From Oehlia diaphana (lineage: Eukaryota; Glomeromycota; Glomeromycetes; Glomerales; Glomeraceae): a stretch of DNA of 59,761 nucleotides. Location of the stretch: contig QZLH01000892.1 in assembly GCA_003833135.1 (NCBI GenBank), positions 1 to 59,761 on the forward strand, written 5' to 3'. Below, one piece after another: positions 46,216-56,449 of the stretch (the stretch's first letter is position 1; every line of letters begins with the position of its first letter). The translations under genes and the position numbers were made by a program. The notes beneath the pieces are model-generated. The model saw only the letters and a list, made by a program, of their open reading frames with translations. It was not told the DNA's origin and ran no database searches.

Positions 46216-46669
46216 CAGTGTTGATCAATTGGACAATTGGACACTTGTCCAAAACCAAAACCTTTTTCCATGGACAGGTTTTGGACAGATCACATGACAG
46301 TAAATTAATTTGGGCCAGAATTATAACTGATCTTGATTGATATTTTAATTTCAGTTAATTTAAAAAATTAACAGTACAGGCTTTGGCGCCCGCTTCAGCT
46401 TTTTCTAAATTACATAAGTAGAAAGTATATGTCTTGGTCAGCCTCCAGTTTTAATAAAGAAAAGAAGGTGTGAATGTAAAAATGTAAAGTGTAAAATAAT
46501 AATGGTCAAAGCAAAAGTCAAAAAAAAAAGATTATCGAACGATAAAAATCACTACTTATTTCCAAATTTGGGTTTCGAACAATTTTGGACCAAAACCTAA
46601 TTTTGGACAATTTTGACTGTCCAAGTCCAATTCAAAAAACCAATTGGACAAGTCCAAAACCCACCACTG
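46216..46669. mobile_element. 454-bp CAGTG-ended MITE with TTGGAC motifs
   Basis: Begins CAGTGTTGATCAATTGGACA and ends, read in reverse, CAGTGGTGGGTTTTGGACTT. Both arms contain repeated CAATTGGACA and TTTTGGAC motifs. CAGTG ends are typical for hAT elements. No coding sequence and no clear target duplication. Confidence 0.6.
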
Positions 46670-47449
46670 TTAAATTTACAGACAGACTGTCTGTCAGTCT
46701 GTTAGACTCTAAGAGTTTGTTGACCTGTGAAAAAGGAAATTTTATAAAATTATAATAAACAAACCTTCCCAGAAAATTCTCATATAGGTAAGGCTACATT
46801 CAATCACTCAAATTGCCATAATGTATTATTGAACTGCCATTATACCACCATTTTCCATTCAGTTTTTTTTTTTGCATATAGGGCAGATTCGAACAAAGTG
46901 ACTATCATCTGTTCTTTTAATCATCTACTAGTAAATTAATAACTTCCTTCTCTTATAAAGAGGAAGGAGCTTTAGACATTTTTAAAATTTGAGATTTTGG
47001 GTGGTGACGTGGTGGTACTTACCTGAGATGTGAATAGTACGAAATACTCATCTTTACATCATGAAAATATTTAACTCAGTTTTCGAAGTCACATGACTGA
47101 TCGAGGGAACGGTTTCAATATCTCGAAACTATTGAATTTTAAAAAATGACTCATCAGTAATTGAAATTTTTAATTTAACAATACTATTATTATAGTTCAA
47201 TTGAACTGAATTGATATGAGAATTTTAAATTGTAGTTTTAATACTACAGTTTGGTTTGATTTGGTTAAACTGATGGAATTGATAAGTTGATGGGGTAAGT
47301 CAATAGAAATTACTGTAATAGTAATAACTCCATCAGTTTAACTTAATAGTTCAAATTGACATGCATATGACATTTATCAAGATTTAAAAAGCATTAACAA
47401 TACTATAATCTTATCAGATATATCGTATACTTCTAAATTATTTTGCGCC
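46670..47449. other. Gene-free spacer
   Basis: Holds a hairpin CTTCCTTCTC/GAGGAAGGAG around 46947-46972 and TGAACTGA/AACTGATGG-type short repeats at 47205-47350. No coding sequence seen. Confidence 0.4.
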
Positions 47450-50400
47450 AAATTAGCGTAATTCTAATAAGATATGTTTAATGCTTAATGCTTAATTTCA
47501 TATTTCAGATGGTATATAAAAATGGAAAATAAAAGTAGGTAAATTTGAAAAGTTTTTAAAATATCTCATATATTGATTCGAATTTTTAAAGATAACGATT
47601 GAAGATGAAAATAATCACACAAATAATTACCAATGCCTATGAACATCTATGAATTTTTGCAAGTGAAACATTAAATGAAACGAAGTGATTTTTTTTTTTG
47701 TAAAATGTTCTATATAAATCCTTTCTAAATCTATATACATATATTAAATATAATAATAATTATTAATTTTTACATATATCATAAAATATCATAACCTTAT
47801 TTATATATTCATAAGAAAAAAAGAAGAGGAAACGAAAAAGTTTGAATATAATCATATTCGTCGAATTAGATTTTTCCTTTTGCGAAAAATTTCAGGTCGT
47901 CATTATGACGAAAAATATTAATTAATTCAGGAAAATACAAGTGCCTGCTCGTATAAAAAGCTTGGGGATGGATTTTTTGTTGTCGAAATTTATTTCGTTC
48001 TAAATCTGAGAATTTTTTCTCTTCAGCAATATCAAATTGGTCAGATAGTTCGGATGGATCAGGGTCATCACAAATAGCGGTGACCCAGCTTCCTAATAAC
48101 TCATATAATTTAGATGCAGTGGGACGTTTTGAAGGATCAGGATGCCAACATTGTGTCATTAATTGAACGTAAACTTTTGGAGTTCCATCAATAATTTCAG
48201 GGCGAAGACCAAAGCAAATTTCACTTGCTAATCTGAGATCGTGCGGTCTATCGCACCATGGACGAGAACCTGCAGAAAGGGTCCACATGATAATCCCGAA
48301 ACTATAAATATCTGAGGCCTTCGTTGGTGGATTTCCCTTCAAGATTTCGGGAGCAATATAAGGAAGAACTCCATATATTTCATTGGTATCTCTTTTATCA
48401 ATTGGACCATGTAATCCTACATCTGCAATACGTGTATCGACCGAGTCTGGTTCATTTTCAACCAATAAATTACCTCCATGAAGATGGCCATGAATTAATC
48501 CACATTCGTGAATATTTTCAACACCACCAGATATCCCCCAAAGCATATCTACAATATCTCTCCAACACAGCATTCCTTGTGCTTCATCAAGATATGAATG
48601 CAAATCTCCATTCTCATAATATCTCATGACGAACATGTAATTCGAGGTAGGATCCTTTGTAATTCCAAAACAATCTGCAACACTTCCACTTTGTAGACAT
48701 CGATGATATTTATAAAGCTAAAAAAAATTTTTATGTAAATTAAAAATTCAGTGATAATAAAAACACTTTAGAAATTATAACTTACTTGTTTAAAATATTC
48801 TTCGCTAATATTTTGCGAATTGTTAAGTCTTTTAAGAGCAACTTTTATAGGTCCATTACGTGTCCATTGTTCAGCATCTTCATCCCATACCCATCTAGGA
48901 CCTTCCATCCAAACTGCTGAATAAATAGTGCTAAATGCGCCTCCTTTATTTGTGTTTTCTATGAGATCGAATTGGTCGAAATTAACATATTCTAAGTAAT
49001 CCACACTTTCACTCGCGTGCAACTGTGTGTGTTTAATAAAATTATCCATATTAATATTTCCACTCGTCCAATTTTTAAAATTATCTTTCAGAGCATTAAT
49101 TTCACAATCTTTACACCATCCAACGCTACTTCGTTCCTTCCTACAATCTAAACATTTTCCAAAGTCAATATTCGACTTAGTTTTTGACTCATTTTCAATA
49201 AAATCCATAAAATCTTGATCCCCATCTTGTCGAGAAGACATGTTTAGACATTCTAAAAAAAAAAATTGGTAAGTTACACAAGCTATTAAAAAATTATGGT
49301 TTGTTTGTGTATTCAATTCGCGTCCGCTTCACTCATGTATATTTATAGTGAAATATTACTCCTGAGATGATCTACAGATCCCCAGTATCACAGACACTTT
49401 TATATTTAAAATTCCACCCCACGTGACCGGTGACATTTAAAGGGATGTGAAAAAATATTTTTTTGAAACAATTAAGTCCCTCAGATAAATATAAACAGAG
49501 AAAACGCGGTGGGCGTGATGCCGGTGATGAATTTCACAAAATCACGTGGGGGTAGAAACTTACAGATCCATATGATCTACATGACCATATGAATCTATGT
49601 TTATTGTAGTTATTGGGTGAATATTATATCAGCCCTTACCAAATAACTAAAATATACAGTGTACATCGGTGTGTCACCAGTAAATATCACGTGGAGCTGC
49701 AAAAGTAGACTTAACTTACATATATCGTATTAAATATATGAGGGGTTAAGTCATTCACATTTACATTTTGCACGGAAGTTATTCCATTACGCAAGATGAA
49801 AATACAAACAAACCATTTTTATTTCTTAAACACAAACTTATCGGAAATTAAATGGAAAAACTTACAATTAACAAAAATGTTTAGTTTTTTTTTCAATGGG
49901 AGAGGACAGAGGAGTTCAGCTCTGAGTTTAATTGATAATTTTTGGCTACTTTTTATATGTTTTTAAGCCTTTTCACACATGCAAGTTTTAATTAAAATTC
50001 AATCACGCTGTTTTGTTGATCACATGTGCGTAACAAAGATCGATAACATTCCTTCTAAACTTCTAAAATTTGTCTCTTTAATTTTCCAAAAAAAAAGAAA
50101 AAATTTACGTTTAAATAATAGTGGTAATAATATAATAAATTCTTTTTGCTGTTTTCAATGTTTTCAATAAAGAAAAAAAATTATCAAAAATTTTTTTTTT
50201 AAGTTGTAGACTATTAAAACGAACTATTAAAACGAAATCTGTAGGATTTAAAATCATATATATTAATATGATCAGCATCCGTGATAGTGCATTTCATATG
50301 AGTGAACCATTCTAGCGAAGGTTACAATGTGGTAAATGCTTAAAAATTGTTATGTGCAGGAATCTCAAACTGTCAAAAAATCATCACCATAGAATCAACT

Positions 50401-52910
50401 ACTTTTTTTTAAACAGGTATATAAATTGATTAATTTGTGTTACTAACTTTAAAATGATCTATCAACTATCACGCGATTACGTCAAAAAATCCTTATGAAA
50501 TTCACGTGAACTTAACTAATTGGTTATATGAAAGAACGAATGATATTTTTAAATTTGCACATGCAAAGAAAAAAAAATTCTTTTTTCGATATTCATTTTA
50601 ATTAATTAAATGCAAGAATTTATTGGTGAAAAGAATCATTGTAATAGAATTTAGAACGATAAACAAGATTAATTAGCATATTATAATTGAAAATTAGATT
50701 AGATTATTTTTGTTTCATAGATAACTTTTTATGACAAATATTGCATTAAAATAAATGTCATGGCGCGTTTTAGAAATTAAGTGATTGGTAAATAAATATA
50801 TATATTTCATTCATACTTTCAATAAATAGGTCAAATAGGTGACCTGTTTGTCGTTTCGAATATTTTCGACCTATTAATAGAATCTTTCAAATAATAAACT
50901 TTGTGAAAATTATCTGAGGACAGCATTTCAACGGAATTGAATTTTTAATTAGAATCACGATACCGCATATATTGGACAAATTTGATTCATTCTCTTTTAA
51001 AAATGCTAGTCTTAATAAAACTTAGTCTTCAACATTTTCATACTGAAAACAACGAAATCTTTATTAGATAATCTGTAAAATTATTTAGGAAATACTTAAA
51101 CTTTATTAAAAAAAAAAACATTTGAATCTTTATTTTCATATGACATCAGGCCGTAATAGACGGAAGATCCGAGCCTTGTTTAACTTATTTATCCGAAGTG
51201 TAATCATTAACACATTCTTAATTAATAATAGAATTACATAAAAAGTAATGTCTGAACCCTAGAAAAAAATACGTACTCGTACATGGAAAATTGTATTCAT
51301 TACATGAAACAATTATCTTATTATCTTCATTTACAAACACGTTCATTAAATCCTATAATATATTATAGGGGACGCGGATAACCCATTTTAATCTCATGTA
51401 AATAAATATTCAAAAATAGAGAATTTGTTGTGAAATTAGTGATTACAAATTTGGATCACATTTTGAACAACGAGATCTCAAACATCTCTTGATATTTTTG
51501 ATATAAGCTTCATATGTTCTCGTGTTAGACAGATGTGCTGTTAATTATAATAAAATAAAAAAAAGCGGACATTTACGCGAATTATTAAAATTATTAAATC
51601 AAATAATTTATTTATATTTAATAATTACATGATTTTAAAAAAAAAAAAAACGTATGATATTTTGTCATGCATTATCAATCTTTTATACAAACATATCAGA
51701 TGTCAAGTAAATAATAATAATGCTTTTAATGAAATACCGTAAAGCCCTTCATAATGCTAAAACAAAATATATGCATTGTTCCATAATAATATAAATTGAT
51801 AAAAGATTCATATATTTTTAATTTAATTTGTATATGTGTTACTATTTATGGTTATAATGACCTTCCAAAAAAAGTTACACCATAAGAACAAAGTAAAAAT
51901 TATTTCTTTGTCTAATAAAAGAATTTAAATATGTAATTAATTTATCTGTAATAAATTATTCATCATTTGAACTACCCATTTCGTTTAACAACAATAATTA
52001 AATTCGAGATTATTCTACTGATTCAGCATGTAATTTATAGATGTATCATTCAATTAGATAATATTAAATGATTAAAAACCAACAATAATAACCAGCTTAA
52101 TTGTTTTATTTTTGATAAGTTATAATTGGAAATCAAAGGAATTTTCTTGAATTTTTTTGATTCTTTTTTTTTCTATATTTGAAAGTCAAATATCAATTGG
52201 TATATTATTAATACACCATTCACGTATTGTACATTTTGATTTTACATAAAGCCATATGACTAAACAGGCCGGTTAAATAAATTAGCCGTATATTTATATT
52301 AATACTTTTTTGAATAAATGAATTGATTTAAAAATTTTCTTACAAATGTTTGGCGCAAAAACGCTATATCAATCGGTGGAATTGCATGACTCGAAAATTT
52401 GCTTACGTGATATTATAGTATCGAAATCAATAGAATTAATTAATAGATGTGAACGGGGAAATTTACTTTTCTATTTGTTTGAAAAAAAATAAAATGATGT
52501 AATATCACCCAATCGGAATTTATATACATACGTCTCGAGTGATACAAAATGTCCCGTGGTTGCAACGATAATTTGCACCAACCGATGCGCTTAGAGTCAT
52601 GTGTAATTTTTGAAACTATTATCAGTAAATTGACCAAATAGTCACAAAAAAAAAATACATATTGAAGTATTGGTGGCAAACAATTTTCGCATCCGTAAAG
52701 AGCTCTTGATAATTTTCACTTCCATCCCGATTTTTAAAATTTCTTTGCAAGTTTATTATATAATAATTTTAAATATTAATATTTACTATTTTTCTGAACA
52801 ATCTTTATTAAACAGAGAATAATCATTTCTTTCTAAAAAAAAAAAATAATATGTATATAATTATGCTGTCAAAAAAAATGTCAACAATCAAAATTTTGAC
52901 ACCATTATAC
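47450..52910. repeat. Left arm of large inverted duplication
   Basis: This arm is the reverse-complement relative of 56450-59420. Matches are visible in the kinase genes, their 3' flanks (47455-47620 against 59260-59420), their 5' flanks (49840-50000 against 57290-57480; 50530-50790 against 56650-56960) and the far end (52850-52910 against 56450-56520). The left arm holds about 1.9 kb (around 50800-52740) that is missing on the right, plus about 0.4 kb extra between the kinase start and 49840. Confidence 0.78.
47866..49241 (-). CDS. Kinase-like protein, predicted pseudokinase (2 exons)
   Basis: Exons 48786-49241 and 47866-48717 on the minus strand (GTAAGT/TATAAAG-side TAG acceptor) encode 435 residues. 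The N-terminus carries a C-x2-C-x10-C-x2-C motif (CLDCRKE...WCKDCE), then NFKNWTSGNINMDNFIKHTQ, a pattern typical of the expanded kinase families of Glomeromycotina. The kinase fold follows: Gly-loop NKGGAFSTIYSAVW, VALKRL (Lys present), MRYYENGDLHSYL, then IHGHLHGGNLLV where HRDxxxxN is expected, IADVGLHGP for DFG, APEILKG, SDIYSFGIIMWTLSAGSRPW and the C-lobe Arg in DPSKRPTA. The catalytic Asp of HRD is His and DFG is DVG, so phosphotransfer is unlikely. A 5' leader intron is suggested by a TTTTTTAG just before the start. Likely a signalling scaffold. Confidence 0.87.
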
Positions 52911-53455
52911 TTTCGTGACGATTGTAACGTTATATTATTATTAAGTTTCACAAAATAAACCACACTGTACACATATGCCATATTCGATAATTAGTATGCA
53001 GCTATGCAACATAGAAGTTTTTGTGAATATTCTCGCTCTTGTCAATTTATCACAATTAAAGAACTAGTTTTTTAATTCAAGTTTCATCAAGAAATCTTTT
53101 CATATTTTTAAAATTCATATATAGCTAAAGTGTCCTATTTTCTGCGGCACAATCACTATAAATAAATAGATCGACATTAATTAAAAAACATGCATAATAT
53201 AATTAAAAATCGGAGTTATTTATGAATTCTGTTTGTTAATTATAAATTAATTTTTTTGGAAGTTCATTGAACATACAAACATTATAAATAGTCCATATAA
53301 GCCTCACAAGACATGTAGACATGTAAACCCTGTCAAGAGGCTAATTTTAATGCAAAACAAAAAATCATTTATTTCTCTCCACATTTTATTATTGACTTTT
53401 TAGAATATTATATCATATTTGTCTTTTTATATCTCGCATTATACTTTGTGTTATA
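49242..53455. other. Gene-free interval between pseudokinase and 7TM gene
   Basis: Upstream region of the minus-strand kinase gene and most of the left duplication arm. At 49428-49557 the pair CCACCCCACGTGA / TCACGTGGGGGTAG forms an inverted repeat that is absent from the other arm, perhaps a small insertion. No reading frame with domain character is seen (49979-50170 and 52440-52679 rejected). Confidence 0.45.
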
Positions 53456-54690
53456 ATGCAAAAGTATTCTCCTGCTGCGATTACATATATTTCATTAAAT
53501 ATTATAAATTTGTCGTTATCAACATTCATTATTATTAAATTATGTATATCACCTAATTATTTCACAAAATATACACAGTTCCAATTATTTATAGCATCGT
53601 GGGGATATACGATAGGATGTTCACTAACTATAATAAAATATGGCGATGACATCATCAATAAAGCGTTCGAGACTCATCAAATTTCTATTTGTGTGATTCA
53701 ACAGATGATATCTTTATTCTTTTTTTATCCTTTACATATATTCCCTGTCATATTAGGATTTTATATTTGGAACACAATTGAAAATCAAAACATAAAAATA
53801 GAAAAAAAGTTTTTTTGGCCATTTTCAATTCTTATTTGGTGTTTTACAATTTGCTATTTTGTATTTTCTTTAGCTGACGGATACCAAAAAGACATCCGTG
53901 TTACACCCTTACTTTGTAAACCCCCAAATTCTAATCTACATAAAATAACTTACCTAATAATAATTTCCCCACTATTTTGCATAGCATTTATATTTATTTG
54001 TAAGAATTTCTTGTTTATTTATTTATTTAATAATTCTTTATATTCTAACTAAATTTGAGAAACAACTCTTTTTTTTTTTACTAAATATAGACTTCACTGC
54101 AATAATATTATGGAAACGTTGGCAACAATATTCGATAAGGAAAAATAGATGGAATGCACTTAGATTAGGCCATATACTTTGTTTATTCATCTGTGACGTT
54201 ATTTACACGATTTTACTTGGTACATCTTTATTATCAAGAATTATGTTTCAATATATAAAAAAATCGGAAAACTCCGAAGTAAACAAAATAGTTATTGAAG
54301 ATTTCGTTCAACCGTTCATGTACGAATTTATTTAATCTTAATAATACTCTTAATTGTTTTTCTCAGATTCAGTAAATTAACAATTTCCTTGCATTTTTTT
54401 TATAAACTACATACAGAGGAATTATATTATTTTTAATATTCATCAAAAAGGATTCTCCGACAGTTCTGTTATCTTGTTTTTATTATGACATTCCTAAAAA
54501 ATTATTGATTCAATCAGAATATAGAGATGATAATGCAAGATCTTCAATTATTTCTTCTTCCAGCGAAATCAATCAAATATCAATTACAGTACAACAAGTT
54601 ACAACAATTACGTCACATACCACACTAGAAATATCATCTATGGACACAACTAATAACGAAACACAAATGAAATTAGAGGAATTGAAATGA
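53456..54690 (+). CDS. Seven-helix membrane protein, GPCR-like (3 exons)
   Basis: Exons 53456-53999, 54091-54319 and 54417-54690 join in phase to 348 residues. Hydrophobic helices lie at about 8-32, 42-62, 82-105, 119-142, 164-189, 209-229 and 253-267, so the topology is seven-pass. The exon 1-2 splice falls inside helix 5 (AFIFIYFTAIILW) and the exon 2-3 splice inside helix 7 (FVQPFIGIILFLIF), which supports the gene model. The loop between helices 5 and 6 is basic (KRWQQYSIRKNRW). The C-terminal 60 residues are Ser/Thr/Glu-rich and hydrophilic, as in a regulated cytoplasmic tail. No known family motif is recognised, so GPCR-like is a topology statement only. The gene sits alone in the spacer of the inverted duplication, between the two kinase-like copies. 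Confidence 0.75.
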
Positions 54691-56449
54691 AACATCTTCA
54701 TAAATATAAATATTTTAATTTAGTGATTATATTACATTATTGTCAAATTTTTCATATCGTATTATTGTAAATATTTACATAAAGTCATATTCGAAACTTT
54801 CTGTACATATTATTAATTTTTTGAATTTTCTAAATTAATTTCATTTCATAATTAAAATTTTAAAATTCAATATCAAATGTTTCAACACTTAAAAATTCTA
54901 TTTGGAACGTTATCAATCTCATATTCAAATATACTTTTTCGTACAAGAATATTGTTGATAATTAAAAATTAATTAACCAAGACATCCACCTGGTAATGGT
55001 TCCGTTCCGATTGGTATTTGGTTTAAGTAATATGATAATAAACATTGCAAAGCGCCAAAAAGATTAAACAAAGACAGAAACGCATGTTAGAATTGCACAT
55101 AGTATTGATAATACATTTTTAGGTTAGTAGTTCCTTTCAAATTTTTTTAATTACCATATATGTTTTATTATTCCCTTGATGTGGTATAACAATAGATATA
55201 TGGGGTTATGCATGTGAAAAAAAAAACTACCAAATAGAGATCATAATATTTTGACATAATTCAAGCAATATTTTGGTAAATATCAATCACGAAGTTTCTG
55301 TAAATTTCCCGATTCGTTATTGTCTGTAGATCTATTTTGTAATATGAACCAATAATTATTTGTACATGTGCATGAATGAACGACAAAGAAGCGTATAAAA
55401 TTAACATTTTTCCATCCACGTGATCTTAATTAATTGGTTCTCTAATGTCACACATTATTTCATTTTTACAATTCTTAATGCCGGCTGAATGTCATAATTC
55501 TGGCCAAGGGGAAATTACATGACACGCATGAGAGCATCCTTAACGTACAGTGGGGGAGTACAATTTTAACGTACAAACTGGCCCGAGTTTAGGAGTTATG
55601 CACTTGCACGTGATAGCGTTAACGTTAATTCCGGCCAGTTTGTACGTTAATATCGTACACCCTTACTGTACATTAAGGAACCTCCACGCATGAATCTCAT
55701 GATTATTAACTCAGATTACATTATGATGATTTTGGCCGGAATTATATTAAATCATATGATCAGTTTTACGTGAATTAAATTGTCCAAGAATTTTTTAATA
55801 TAAAACATAAATATATATACAACAATTAATTCTTTGGGACACGTCTTATTAAATGTTATCCTGGACACGGATATCTAGTTGATCAGCACTATATAAAATA
55901 AACTATTTTAGACTTTTGTGTATTTGTGTATTTGTCAGCTTGACGAAACTTTTTTTTCTTCTTCCTGACTCTTGATTGGAAGGAATGAAAGTTCATATCA
56001 CTAATTGTAATGTAACTATAAAATTAGTAAAAACCGAACGGGAATGTATATGTATTATAATAATAAAGGCAGAAAAAATACTATATACTAAGTGCCTATT
56101 ATTGGTAATATTAATTATTCATCATGACAAAATTTGTAATAATTTTTCTTTGATTACATAAGAACATTCAAATTATGTGGATTTTATTGAAAGTCTAATT
56201 AAATCTTTGATATCCAGATGAAAATGGTGATCAAGTGGTGGTAACTCTTCTCCTTCTCATTGCACAAATCATTGCTAAATACATATATTAATGGATATTT
56301 TAAACAAAAGCATTATTTTCTAAATTATTTAGATTGAAAATTTATTGTACAAAATTTAAATAAAGTTTTGGGTGTTGCAACATTATGGAATCATAAAAAT
56401 CAACTTTGAATTACATGATGCCTGATTTTGCGAAACCTAATAATGATGG
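54691..56449. other. Gene-free spacer with MITE copy B
   Basis: The 3' flank of the 7TM gene and further non-coding sequence. A 61-codon frame at 55976-56161 shows no domain. The only structured element recognised is the MITE at 55537-55679. Confidence 0.42.
55537..55679. mobile_element. TCCTTAACGTACAG MITE, copy B
   Basis: The left end TCCTTAACGTACAGTGGGGG continuing AACGTACAAACTGGCC is inverted at the right end (TCCTTAATGTACAGTAAGGG, then AACGTACAAACTGGCC) over about 47 bases. The core GCGTTAACGTTAA is shared with copy A at 42253-42355. No coding sequence. Confidence 0.72.

Noticed and set aside
48324..48629. 101-codon plus-strand frame, and the similar one at 49027-49218
   Set aside because: Antisense shadows of the kinase-like gene exons.
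52440..52679. 79-codon minus-strand frame
   Set aside because: No domain and no counterpart in the related duplication arm.
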